A DNA stretch of 64,000 bases from NCBI GenBank assembly GCA_037974665.1, contig CM075782.1, positions 46,088,351-46,152,350 on the forward strand. The letters are read 5' to 3'. Within the stretch, counting starts at the first letter, position 1, and each line of letters opens with the position of its first letter. Made by a program: the position numbers and the translations under genes. Below the pieces are notes generated by a model. It made no database searches, had not been told where the DNA came from, and saw only the letters and a list, made by a program, of their open reading frames with translations. Positions 46,422 to 57,684 of this stretch are shown one piece after another. Origin of the DNA: Ehretia macrophylla (Eukaryota; Streptophyta; Magnoliopsida; Boraginales; Ehretiaceae).

Positions 46422-47780
46422 ATGATACAAACCAGAAGCCGTAACGCACCGGAAGAGAACTCGCCCAACCCGGACGAGGACCTCGAAACCACACAAGTGC
46501 CTAGCTAAGATCCAACCCAAACCGACGTTGAAACGAGCCAACGTATACATTTAGCCTCAGAAACCAACCCCTCTACAGATGGAGACCTCAATTCCAACCT
46601 GTCATCAGAGATGAGGATGATGCTCGGGATGTTCCAGGAACTAAAGGAACAGGTAGCCCGGCTAACAGCAGAACCCCCAGTTCCACAAGCAGCTACACCG
46701 CAGCCCGCGCGTCCACAGTTTCGTATTCCAGCCCTGGGGCGAACCCGAGCGCAAGATGAGAAGGCTCCCTAGAGCCGGATGTGAGACTAGCAGAGACGAG
46801 AGGCAAAAAGGAGGCCCATGCTGACCTCGACCAGGCTAAGACCGCAGCTGCCATAGCCAAGGTCATTAACCAGCTCGGTGCAAGCCCACTCTCGCCCGAG
46901 GTACTGGCAACGCTATTACCCACGGGCAACCGGATGCCCAACCTGGCAATCTACAATGGGGACGGAGACCAATCTAGCCACCTGCTCAACTTTGATCACC
47001 ATATGACTCTGTATGATATGACCGACCTGATGAAGATAAAGACATTCCCGACCACCCTGGTTGGCAACGCCTTGGACTGGTTCCAAAAACTTCATCCCGG
47101 CTCTATTGCAAGTTTTCATCAGCTGGCTGAGGCTTTCCTGTCCTGCTTCTCGAGAAGCCGACGCGCCACCTGCCACACTTCTACATTGCTGTTGGTGAAG
47201 CAGCATAGAGGGGAAAGTTTGAGGGCTTACACAACCCGATTCAATGAAGAATCGCTCAGAATCCCCAACCTAGAGGACTCCATGGCGTTAATAGCTTACC
47301 AAAGCGGGCTCAGGTCGGGTCCCCTCACATCCTCCTTGGCCATTGACCCCGTGGATACTGTAGTCGAGCTGATGGTACGGGCAGAAGGGTACATACACTC
47401 GAAGGAAATCCATCAAGCGAAGAGGGACGATGACAAGGAGAAGAAAGTCGGTAAGAAGAGAGAGACCTCACGAGGCTATCCTGGGGATAAGACCCAAAAT
47501 GACCGAGGCAAGCAGTCTCAGCAGCCAAAGCAGAACCCCCGGTTCACCATGTTCACTCCCCTCAACACCTCAAGGGAGCAGATCCTGATGTAGATCCAGT
47601 ACCAGAACCACCTACCTCAAGCGTCGAGGATAAAAGGCCGACCTGAAAAGCGCAATAGGACCAAGTATTGCAGCTACCATATGGATTACGACCACACCAC
47701 TGAGGAGTGCAAAGATTTGAAACAACAGATCGAGGCACTGATAGCCCGGGGCCACCTCTGGAGGTAAGTAGATCAACAGC
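46422..47780 (+). pseudogene. Gag, Tat element 3
   Basis: ATG at 46422 (MIQTRSRNAPEENSPNPDED), broken near 46508 and again near 46770. The main frame to 47593 holds INQLGASPLSPEVLATLLPT, LLNFDHHMTLYDMTDLMKIK, TTLVGNALDWFQKL, VKQHRGESLRAYTTRFNEES and QNPRFTMFTPLNTSREQILM. TAG at 47591 is followed by the zinc-knuckle-like part (YCSYHMDYDHTTEECKDL). Confidence 0.83.
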
Positions 47781-48480
47781 CGACCCAGAGTCACGATCAG
47801 AGGGACAGAGAGAGAAGTCCACCCAAGCGCCAGGCTAGGGGTGGATGTTTGGCTGTGATTGAGACCATCGCAGGAAGGCTGGCGTCGGGTGGGGTGACCT
47901 TGGTTGGTAGGAAGGGTTATGTTTGGGCTGAAAGGGAGTGTGGGCCGGCGCGGGGTCCGGTTCCAGAGGTGGAGGAGCTCACTTTCTCCTCAGAAGACTT
48001 GGAGGGTGTGATATTGCCCCATGACGACCCACTGGTGATCAGCGCTGAAATAGCCAACTTCACCATGAAGAGGCTGATGGTGGACACCGGGAGCTCGGCA
48101 GAAGTCCTATTCCTAAAAGTATTTGAGTAGATGGGATTGGACAGGAGTCGGCTCAGACCATTGAGGGGTACCCTTGCTGGATTTACCGGGCATGCCCACC
48201 GAATCGAAGGGGTCATTAACCTCCCACTGAAATTGGAAGACGGAGACAAGCAGGTTTCGATGCAGGCCAACTTCATTGTGATGGATTGCAACTCCACTTA
48301 CAATGGGATCTCGGGTCGGGTGGCACTCAATCATTTCAGGGTCGTTCCTTCAACTTACCACTAGGCCTTGAAATTCCCGACCCTGGCCGGTACGGCCACC
48401 ATCCGAGGAGCCCAGCTCTCAGCTTGGAAATGTTATGAAAACTCTCTCCGACCCAAATATCAGGTTGGATGGGGACCAGA
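47781..48480 (+). pseudogene. Aspartic protease region, Tat element 3
   Basis: AVIETIAGRLASGGVTLVGR, then NFTMKRLMVDTGSSAEVLFL with the active-site DTG near 48080. A TAG at 48128 interrupts after VFE, and the frame resumes MGLDRSRLRPLRGTLAGFTG and DCNSTYNGISGRV to a TAG at 48362. Confidence 0.82.
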
Positions 48481-49511
48481 TTTACCCGAGGAGAAGAGGG
48501 ATGCTAAGAGAGGGAGCCCGGCTGAAGACCTTCAGGAGGTGGAGCTCTCCGATGAAACAAAGAGGGCAAAGATCGGGAGTGAACTCCCCAATGACCTCAA
48601 GGAAGGTATAAGCCAATTTTTTTTGAAAAATGAACACATATTTTCATGGTCTGCCTTTGACACTTCCATTATAATAAGCAACAAATCATAGCAGAAGAAG
48701 TGGATAAGTTGGTAGACGCCGGCCACATAAAGGAAATCCAATACCCAACTTGGTTATCCAACGTGGTACTGGTGACCAAGACCTCAGGCGGATGGAGATT
48801 GTGTATTGACTTCACCGACCTCAATAAAGCTTACCCCAAGGACTCCTTTCCCTTACCTCAGATTGATCAGATGGTGGATGCTACCTCCGAATTCGAGCTA
48901 CTCTCTTTCATTGATGCCTTCAAAGGCTATAACCAAATCAAGATGGCTCCCGGAGACAAAGAGAATACTATCTTCACCACCGATAAAAGTCTCTACTACT
49001 ATGAGGTCTTGCCTTTTGACCTCAAGAATGCTGGAGCTACATACACTCGGATGGTGAACAAGGTTTTCAAAAATCAGATTGGCCGAAATATGAAAATCTA
49101 TATAGATGACATGTTGGTCAAGAGCAGAAGGGCGGAAGACTATGTAGCCGACCTGGCTGAAGCCTTCGCCGTAATGGAGCACTTTGGGATAAAGCTAAAC
49201 TCGACAAAGTGCGCATTCAGCGTCAAGGCAGGAAAGTTTTTGGGTTTCATAGTTACAACCCGCGGGATAGAAGCCAACCTGGAGAAGGTTCAGGCGATAC
49301 TTGACCTGGCGCCACCAACCTACGTGAAAGACGTCCAAGTGCTCGCGGGCAAGGTCGCGGCGCTGAGTAGATTCATGTCCAGGTCGGCCGACAAGTGTGC
49401 TCCTCTGTTCAAAATATTTAGGAATCTTAAAAATTTTGAATGGACTACGGAATGCCAGAATGCCCTCCAAGAGCTGAAAAGGTATCTACCTTCACCACCC
49501 CTACTATCCTG
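48481..49511 (+). pseudogene. Reverse transcriptase, Tat element 3
   Basis: The RT is split by an internal deletion of about 82 bases near 48664, between SWSAFD and the segment matching FHYDKQQ, which shifts the frame. The second frame (48700-49512) is long and clean: YPTWLSNVVLVTKTSGGW, LCIDFTDLNKAYPKDSFP, AGATYTRMVNKVFKNQIG and the catalytic box as YIDDMLVKSRR (Ile where the other copies have Val), then LGFIVTTRGIEANLEKV. It ends at a TGA at 49510. Confidence 0.87.
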
Positions 49512-50310
49512 ACTTGAGGTGGGGGAGGAGCTGGTACTTTACTTGGCATGCTCGAGGACAGCAGTGGCGGCGGCACTAGTTCGCTAACAAGGGAAGGACC
49601 AGAAATTGGTCTATTATGTCAGCAAAACCTTGCAAGGGGCCGAGGCGAAGTACTTCTCCTTGGAAAAACTCAGCATCGCGCTCATCACGACAGCAAGAAA
49701 GCTGAAGCCATACTTTGATGCTTATCCAATTAAGGTCATGACAGATGCCCCACTCAAGTCCATCATGCACAAGCCGGAGGTGTCAGGTAGGCTGCTGAAA
49801 TGGGCAGTTGAGCTGAGTCAATTTGACAACACCTACCAGTGTAGAACAGCCATCAAAACCCAAGCCATCGCAGACTTTGTGGTAGAATGCACTGGCCGAA
49901 TTGAGCATGACCCGGAGGATGTATGGAAGGTCAATATGGATGGGGCCTCAAGAAAGTTTGGAAGCAGAGCCAGAATGGTCATCCTTGACCCGACACGGCA
50001 TGAGCATTGATACTCCTTCAAGTTCGCCTTCTCAGCTTCAAACAATGAAGCTGAGTACGAAGCAGTGATCATGGGATTGAAAATTGCGGCTCAGCTAGGG
50101 GCGCAAATAGTTGACTTGAGCACCGACTCTCAATTGGTTGCTAGTCAGATATCAGGAGAGTTCGAAGCCAAGGACAATACAATGTTGGCCTACCTCAACA
50201 AAGTAAAGGATTTGACCTCAGGGCTCAAGAGGCTCACGGTGCAGCAAATCCCGAGAGAGGAAAATATGAAGGCTGACGCTCTGTCCAGGTTGGCCTTGGG
50301 CGAGAGCTGA
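49512..50310 (+). pseudogene. RNase H and second RNase H, Tat element 3
   Basis: Frame 49606-50010 has YFSLEKLSIALITTARKLKP, MTDAPLKSIMHKPEVSGR and the start of the second domain DVWKVNMDGASRKFGSRARM, where the expected HVDGAS motif reads NMDGAS. A TGA at 50008 follows. The rest (50065-50310) gives GAQIVDLSTDSQLVASQISG and IPREENMKADALSRLALGES. Confidence 0.82.
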
Positions 50311-51624
50311 CTTGCACTGTTCCATGTGAAAAAAGTTTCCGAACCAAGTATCCATTGGGTATGCAAGCCGTAGCCGAGCTCAACTTAAGCCCATATTGGA
50401 CCAAACCAATCATGGATTACTTGGAGGGGGGTATGACCTCGGAGGATGAAAAAGCAGCTCGAAAACTTATGAAACAAGCCTCAAGGTTTGTCATAATAAC
50501 TGGGCAACTCTACAAGAGAGCCTACACTTGGCCTCTCTTAAAGTGTGTCGGGCCCGAGGAGGGAAACTTGTACTCTGAGAGATTCATGAAGGGGTATGTG
50601 AAAACCACTTGGGTGGTAAGGCTCTGGCTCGGAAGGCATTGAGGCAAGGCTATTTCTGGCCCACCTTGGAACAAGATGCCAAAGAGTATGTAAAAAAGTG
50701 TGACACCTGCCAAAGGTTCGTCAATATACAAAGAAAGCCTTCAGTAGACCTGACAGTGATGATAAGCCCGTGGCCATTCTATCAATGGGGTCTAGATATC
50801 ATCAACCCATTGCCAACCAGTGTTGGCCAAAAGAAGCACGTCTTCGTAGCTGTAGACTACTTCACCAAATAGCCTGAGGCTGAAGGTGTTGTTAGAATAA
50901 CAGAAAAGGTGGTTTGGGATTTCGTATGGAAAAACATCATCTGCCGATTTGGGGTACCAAAAGTCATCATTACCGACCACGGCAAGCAATTTGACAATGC
51001 ATACTTTCGAGGCAAATGTGCTGAGATCGGGATTGACCTTAGATTCTCATCTATTGCTCACCCTCAAAGTAATGGCCAAGTCGAAAGGACTAACCAAATC
51101 ATTTTGCAGGGTCTGAAAACCAAGCTAGAAGAAACAGAAAGTCAGTGGGCATCGATTCTTTCCGAGGTGCTATGGGCTCAACAGACCACCACAAGCTCGA
51201 CAACAGGAGAATCGCCCTTCGAGCTGACCTTCGGTACTCAAGCAGTGCTGCCAGTGGAGATCGGGTCTCCAACCAGTAGAAGCCTCCACCATGATCCAGA
51301 AATAAATGGAGCCCTGATCCGTGAAGAGCTCGACCTTGCCGAAGAGCTCCGAGCTAAAGCTCAAATCAGAATACTGGCCAACAAAGCTGCTATGCAAAGA
51401 GCCTTTGCCAAGCAGGTCAAGCCTAAGCCTATTAAGGTTGGCGACGTCGTACTCAGAAATGTCATCTTTTTGCCACACTCGGGTAACAAGCTCTCCCCGA
51501 CCTGGGAGGGACCATACGAAGTCGTGAAAGAAATCCGACTTGGAACCTTCTACCTCCGCGACAAGTACGAAAAAGCACTAAAGAATGCATGACACTCAGA
51601 ACACCTAAAATTGTATTTTGTCTA
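50311..51624 (+). pseudogene. Integrase region, Tat element 3
   Basis: HHCC (HLGGKALARKAL-type, CDTCQRFVNIQRKPSV), first Asp in VFVAVDYFTK, then a TAG at 50870. The core continues 50909-51592 with Asp in VIITDHGKQFDN and Glu in SNGQVERTNQ, then KPIKVGDVVLRNVIFL and SPTWEGPYEVVKEIRLGTF. A TGA at 51590 cuts the last dozen residues (EHLKLYFV). The 227-codon second part is the least damaged integrase core in the window. Confidence 0.85.
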
Positions 51625-51800
51625 AGGCCCCGAGCCAAAATATTTTGTAACGGCCCCCGAGCCGAAATACAATATAACGGCCCCCGAGCCGAAATCTCTT
51701 GCGACGGCCTCGACCCCAAATACTCCATGTACAAATGGCATTACCTGCAAATGGCCCCCGAGCCAAAAATATTTTGTTGAGGCCCCGAGCCCAAATACTC
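51622..51800 (+). repeat. CCCCGAGCC motif array in Tat element 3
   Basis: Six spaced copies of GGCCCCGAGCC-like motifs lie directly downstream of integrase, in the spacer before the antisense gene. The inverted counterpart is at 39095-39200 in element 2. Confidence 0.65.
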
Positions 51801-52402
51801 TATGTACAAATTCAATACAATGTATTTTGTAAATCAGTGTAATACCTGACCCGGGCCCAAGCACCTCAGCTACTTAGCTACTGCCAACTCGGATTAACGT
51901 GGTGGCCACACTTAATTACGAGATAATGATTAAGTAAACCAGCTTGGACTAGGTTCCAGCTCGGGTATAATCAATAACAATTTGATTAGTTTTGCCAGTT
52001 CGGATTAAGGTCTAACTCGGTGTTAGCTGGTTTCAGGTCGGTATGTTAGTTTGGGTCTAAACTCGAACTCAACGTTTGTCAACATTAGTTTGACCAATTT
52101 TAAATTGGACTGACGAGTCCAGGTCGACAACGATGATAGTTGTCTGGATTAACCAACTCGGATTAGGATGAAAATTCATTAATCGCATCCAACTCGGTTC
52201 TTTATATTTAAATTAAGTTTGAATGATCCATTATATTGGTCCGACCCCACTTACTTAAGAGAAATTTGAGAAGAGAAAGGTACACAAGTACGAACTGGAA
52301 TAAAATGCAAAATATTCATTTCATCATAATTGAAATACAAATTACAAAAAGCCCGACCTGGGTGAGATTACAAGAGCCTGACCCGGGCGAGTTTACAAAA
52401 AT

Positions 52403-53698
52403 TCACTTAGGAGGGACAGCGGAGGTGGTAGCATTGGCTTCATCCCCGACCTGATCCATGCCCTTCTTGACAAAGTCAATCACCTCCTTGGCTTGGGATG
52501 TCAGGTCAGCGGGTAGCTCAAGAATCTCCCTGAACTCTGACGGCAGAGCCTCCAAGATTTCGATGTAATCATTCTTGAAGACGGGGAGAAATGTCTTTGT
52601 TCTCTCCCGGGCTACGACTTGGCCTCAGAAGTAGTACTCCAGCTCGGCGTACTTGGCCATTGCCCCACCTTCCGTGGCCAACCAATCCCCAGCCGCATCG
52701 CTGGACTTGAAGGCTTCCACCTCCTTCTCCTCTTGGAGGCCGACCCGATCTACAAGCTCTCGCAGCTTCGCCTCGGCTTCGCGCCTCTCTTGCTTATAGC
52801 GCTCGACATCCTTGGCCGCAGCCTTACGTCGAGCTTCTCCATTTTGAGCTCCTTCTCCTTGGCTGCGAGCTCCGCCTTCAGCCGACCTGACTCATCCGCG
52901 TCCTCCTTGTACCTCTTTGTGGCCTCCACTCTTTAAGCATCTAGCTCATCTCGGGCATCAGCCCATCGCTGCTCGAGCTCAACACAGTGGGCTTGGACCT
53001 TGGTGAAGAGACTGGGTATGGTCAGAGTGTGAGATTCGGCCTGCACGAAAGGTCAACAAAACTAGTTAGCCGAGCTGAAAGGCATAGTTATGCACAAGTA
53101 ACTTAGCTTAACTCACCATCGTCGCAGCCATCCTCAAGTCGAAGGAAAGCCGCTCGGCCGGGACCTCTGCCAGCTTGGGATCACGGGCGACCTTGGCTGC
53201 CTCCAAGAAACCCTTGTCAGGAGGGCTCGCCTCCGTGGCCTTGCCTTTCCCGGAATATTCGATCCTCGGCCACTTCTTGGGGTCAGGACAGGATGCCAAG
53301 CGTTCCGGGATAGCAACCCCTGAGCCCAATCTCTTGGGCAGGGGCAACTCCGAAGTCCCCTTGGAAGAGACCTCGGCGCCGACCTCTCGTACTTGGCCCC
53401 TCTGCCGCTGCCTCTGCTCTAGAGAGACGGAGCCCAAGCCGGACCGAGCTGAGACTTCGCCGCTGGCCTCGTTCTTTCTTTTCATCTGGGCATACGCGAG
53501 CTTCCTCGTATCCGGCATATCTGCAAAAGAATAGAGGAAAGAAGTGAGAGACAACCGAAGGCCGACCTAAAAAAACAATTACAGTCGGGTTAACGAAGAG
53601 GTCAGAAGCTGATCTCGCGAACTAACTCTCTGCTGAGCTGGACTCCGCGTCCTCTTCGGGCTCAGGAAGAAGGTGAGGATGATCCTTCGAGAGGTCGT
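52403..53698 (-). pseudogene. Antisense gene (aORF) of Tat element 3, 5'-truncated
   Basis: The gene runs on the minus strand. A short remnant of exon 1 (from 53698) is followed by an intron that ends at CTTTTGCAG before ATG 53518 (MPDTRKLAYAQMKRKNEASG). Exon 2 is intact to 53117 and includes VAIPERLASCPDPKKWPRIE and DPKLAEVPAERLSFDLR. Intron 2 lies at about 53045-53117 (GTGAGT...GTGCAG). The last exon is a Lys/Glu-rich coiled coil with the PEL and FVKKGMDQVGDE-type end, stop at 52403, with frame breaks. Intron sequences differ strongly from elements 1 and 2, but splice sites are kept. Exon 2 is the best preserved of the three copies. Confidence 0.75.
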
Positions 53699-54861
53699 GT
53701 TCAAAATATTAACAAATATATTGCTCACACCTAAAATGTATCTCTAGGAGACTAAAACACTTGTTCAAAGGAAAAAGGATATGAACTATCTATATAAAAC
53801 ACTAATAGTAATTTTTATTTTTTCCAAGAACAGGAGTAGTGATTAAGACACTGCTTTTATAACAAGAAAGTGGTGTTAACTTTTTCAACATAGTTAGTAC
53901 AAGTCCTGTTCTAGCCTAAATAGGATCGCCATCAACACCATCTATGTACTACTATCTGCCAAATCACTAATATAGGAGATATTCGCCACTGGTCAGCTCT
54001 CAGAAAAAGTGAAAAAATAAACTAGGCGTGGAAACACATAATGATTTCACATTGTATCTAATCATGACTAGTAATCTTTTTGTGGGTCCTCAATAAACGA
54101 ACTCTCAAATGTTAATCCAATTCTATTTACTCAAATGTATTAATAAAATTATTATTTTTTATTTCTGTTTTGTATTTTTTCTATTTCATTTTTGAATTTG
54201 TTTCTTTTTCTATTACCTCTTTTTTTTTTCTTTTTTTTTGTTTCCTTCTGATGCAGTTGCTAAATCTGCACAATTTCCACTTCATGTATTCTTTGTTCTC
54301 GAGCCTCTGAGTCTGTCATTCTCCTTGGTTGGTAATAGTAGGTACCATGCAAATAATCTAAAGCGATAACTCATTTCTTTATTTGGTGTACCTACTTGAG
54401 CCAGTACTTCTTGGTCGTAAATATCTGAACTGGTTGTTCGTTGTTCAAGAATTCTTGTTTATAGTAGGCCCCCAGTGGGAGGCTCGCACGGCGAGTTATA
54501 CCTAGACAGCCACAGACGAGGAAGGGCGTATAATAGAAATTACTATGAGAAAATATGCTATTTATTTGCAGTTTTTAGTAGATTAAGACAGGGGAAACTC
54601 TTCAAAAAGTTCAAACTAATCGGTTAGTTTGGACTTTCACTCACAAAACATAAAAGACCCACTCTCATGTAAGTAAAAGTCCAGACTAACCGACGAGTTT
54701 GAACTTATTGAAAAGTTTTCTGACAGACTGACAACTATGGACCTTGTCCTCCATGGCTTAGGACATTGTCTAACGCCGACAAGATTAGTGTATTAACAAT
54801 AGTAAATAGTAACAATACCCCTATCCCCACCCACCCCAAAGCAAGTTGTTAACCACCATGC
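53699..54861. other. Intergenic, holds a fold-back repeat
   Basis: AT-rich DNA with T-runs near 54170-54240. The fold-back at 54585-54729 is listed separately. No gene was recognised. Confidence 0.5.
54585..54729. repeat. Fold-back (MITE-like) inverted repeat
   Basis: The left arm with AGTTCAAACTAATCGGTTAG... pairs with the right arm ...CTAACCGACGAGTTTGAACT. The arms are about 50 bp and separated by a loop of about 35 bp (CACAAAACATAAAAGACCC...). The match is imperfect but continuous. It is non-coding. It could be a short MITE or a hairpin-RNA source. Confidence 0.7.
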
Positions 54862-55067
54862 TGTAAGATAATATTTTCCCACACAAAATACTGCGTGCAT
54901 TGTATTCATTAATATAGAGGATACAACAGTAGTTTACAAGCAGTAGGAGAGTTTCAAGAGTTGGGAAACTAAACGTGATTTACACGAACTATCTTTACAA
55001 TCACAAAGAGAAGTATTCGGCTAAAGATAAGAGCTAGAAAATAGGAGATATGAAGCTCATCTTAACA
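54862..55067 (-). repeat. 3' LTR of the truncated copia element
   Basis: This 206-bp block TGTAAGATAATATTTTCC... to ...GCTCATCTTAACA has TG...CA ends. The minus-strand purine tract CTTGTGGGGGGA at 55068-55079 borders its inner side. The opposite LTR is missing. Confidence 0.7.
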
Positions 55068-55080
55068 TCCCCCCACAAGC

Positions 55081-56436
55081 TCACGGGGGTTGGACCACAG
55101 AGAGCTTGGCACGAAGAAACTCAAAACGGGGCCGATATAACGGCTTAGTAAACACATCCGCTATCTGATCAGTTGAGTTTATGTACCGAAGCTGGAAGGT
55201 GCCATCACTAATCTTGTCTCGGACAAAATGAATGTCGATTTCGATATGCTTGCTACGATTATGGATAACAGGATTAGAAGCCATGTAAATGGAGCTTACA
55301 TTATCGCAGATGAGGAGTGGTGAGCTTGCTAGCCGAATACGAAGAAACTTTGCAAGATGAAGAACCCAAAGTAGTTCAAAAGCAAGCGAAGCTAGCGCGC
55401 GGTACTCCGCCTCATAACTGGACTTGGAAACGGTCGACTACTTTTTTGAACTCCACGATTTATGATTAGGACCAAGATAAACTGCAAAACTAGAGGTAGA
55501 GCGTCTGATGGTAGGACAACCGGCCCAATCCGCATTGGTGTGCCCTTGCAAATGGAGCGTCGGGCACGACTCCAGGAGCAAACCATGGTGAAAGGTGTGC
55601 TTAATGTATCGGAGTATGCGTTTAGTAGCTATTAGGTGATAAGTTCGAGGCGCATGCATATACTGACAAATAGAGTTGACAGCATAAGAAATATCTGGGC
55701 GTGTCATCGTTAAATATTGTAAAGCACCTACTATTTGGCGAAAACCTGTGACGTCTTGTAGGAGCTCACCATCAGTAGAGTTCAACCGTGCACCTGACAT
55801 TGGTGTGGCAACAGGCTTGACACCTTCCAAACCAAATTGAGCCAATAAGTGAAGCGCATATTTGGTCTGTGTGAGATAAAGACCATTAGTGCGGCGACAT
55901 ACCTCCATGCCAAGAAAAAAATGCAAGGGGCCTAAATCTTTCATCGCAAACGTCTGAGAAAGAAAAGTAATGAACTCAGAAATGTGAGCAAGTGAATCAC
56001 CAGTGACTACAATATCATCCACGTAAAGTAGGACCATAATCACATGCATGGAGGAGTGACGAACGAGAAGGGACGCATCATGTGGAGAGTGTGAAAAACC
56101 ACAATATAGTAGGAATGAACTAAATTTCTGATACCAAGCACGAGGTGCTTGTTTGAGCCCGTAGAGCGACTTGTGTAATTTACACACATAATTTGGATGT
56201 GTAGTATCAACAAAACCTTGGGGTTGTGTCATGTATACTGTCTCAGAAAGATCTCCATGCAAAAAAGCGTTCTTGACATCTAATTGGCGGAGCGACCAAT
56301 TATTTGTGATGGCTAAGGACAAAATTAGGCGAATTGTAGCGGGACGAACAATAGGACTAAAAATGTCCCCATAATCTCTGCCGGGTTGTTGAGTATAGCC
56401 TTTTGCAACAAGGCGTGCTTTGTATCGCTTGAGTTG
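55081..56436 (-). pseudogene. Copia reverse transcriptase and RNase H fragment
   Basis: [42 protein letters not shown], catalytic [11 protein letters not shown] and [15 protein letters not shown]. RNase [21 protein letters not shown] (expected SDADWAG reads TNADWAG), then after a single TAG at 55438 the frame continues with KSSYEAEYRALASLAFELLW and ends HIEIDIHFVRDKI...DVFTKPLYRPRF. One stop apart, about 440 codons are open, which is far better preserved than the Tat copies. Confidence 0.9.
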
Positions 56437-56439
56437 AAT

Positions 56440-56900
56440 TAGTAATTTAATATTAGTTAGTGGATTTTGTAGGATTAATTAATGACCTAGTGCTTCGTGT
56501 AAGATGCTTTTTTGTTTAGCATGAGGGCACGCTTTCTTAGGTCTAGGGCACGCACTACGAGGTAGGATACCAACTACGAGACGAATGCATATTTTCCAAG
56601 TAAATGCACGTAGCCCTAAATGAATGCACGTAATTCAATGCATGGTACACATAACGAACACAATTCTTAAACCTAGGTCAAGGCACGCAAATCTAGATTA
56701 GGGTACACGAAATGAGGTATCGCACACAAATCGAGGTCGGGCCTCACACCGCACACCATGACTGTATGAGGTCCTTGGCCTTTCTTTTCCCAAAATCAAC
56801 GTTCGTCGCTAATCGCGTACGTCGGTCATGGGCTCGTCTCGAGCCGTCGACCCTTAGGGGACGATGTACCTTGTGCGACACCGGCGTCGGTGAGGAATGC
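56440..56900 (+). other. Probable rDNA external transcribed spacer
   Basis: The sequence directly before 18S. It is rich in scattered GCACGCA / GCACGTA motifs at 56525-56720, and closer to the gene has CGTCGGTCATGGGCTCG and CACCGGCGTCGG. Plant ETS regions look like this. The transcription start was not found; the left part may be unrelated flank. Confidence 0.55.
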
Positions 56901-57684
56901 TACCTGGTTGATCCTGTCAGTAGTCAGATGCTTGTCTCAAAGATTAAGCCATGCATTTGTAAGTATGAACTAATTCAGACTGTAAAACTACGAATGGCTC
57001 ATTAAATCAGTTATAGTTTGTTTGATGGTATCTACTACTTGGATAACCGTAGTAATTCTAGAGCTAATACGTTGAATAAACGCCAACTTCTGGAAGGGAT
57101 GTATTTATTAGATAAAAGGTCGACGCGGGCTCTGCCCATTGCTGCGATGATTCATGATAACTCGACGGATCGTACGGCCCTCGTGCCGGCGACGCATCAT
57201 TCAAATTTCTGCCCTATCAACTTTCGATGGTAGAATAGTGGCCTACCATGGTGGTGACGGGTGACAGAGAATTAGGGTTTGATTTCGGAGAGGGAGCCTG
57301 AGAAACGGCTACCACATCCAAGGAAGACAGCAGGCGCGCAAATTACCTAATCTTGACATGGGGAGGTAGTGACAATAAATAACAATACTGGGCTCAAAGA
57401 GTCTGGTAATTGGAATGAGTACAATCTAAATCCCTTAACAAGGATCCATTGGAAGGCAAGTCTGGTACCAATAGCCGCGGTAATTCCACCCCAATAGTGT
57501 ATATTTAAGTTGTTGCAGTTAAAAAGCTCGTAGTTGGGCTTTGGGATGGGTCAGCCGGTCCGCCTCAAGTGTGCACTGGTCATCTCGTACCTTCTGCCAG
57601 TAATGCGCTCCTGGCCTTAACTGGCCGGGTCGTGCCTCCGGCGCTATTGCTTTGAAGAAATTAGAGTGCTCAAAGCAAGCCTAC

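Larger units (their letters stand above)
45861..53698 (+). mobile_element. Tat-clade gypsy element 3, 3'-truncated
   Basis: Plus-strand copy with 5' LTR (45861-46355), degenerate PBS, gag, protease, RT, two RNase H domains, integrase, a motif array, and the antisense gene on the minus strand. It ends abruptly at about 53698, inside exon 1 of the antisense gene, and lacks the 3' LTR. It faces away from element 2, so the pair forms a large inverted repeat with a spacer of about 0.84 kb. No matching short duplication flanks it. Confidence 0.9.
54862..56436 (-). mobile_element. Ty1/copia fragment, RT to 3' LTR
   Basis: A 5'-truncated minus-strand copia element. Coding is recognisable from 56436 ([20 protein letters not shown]) to 55081 and is followed by a short 3' LTR. 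Gag, protease and integrase are absent. Its right edge meets the sequence leading to rDNA. Confidence 0.85.
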
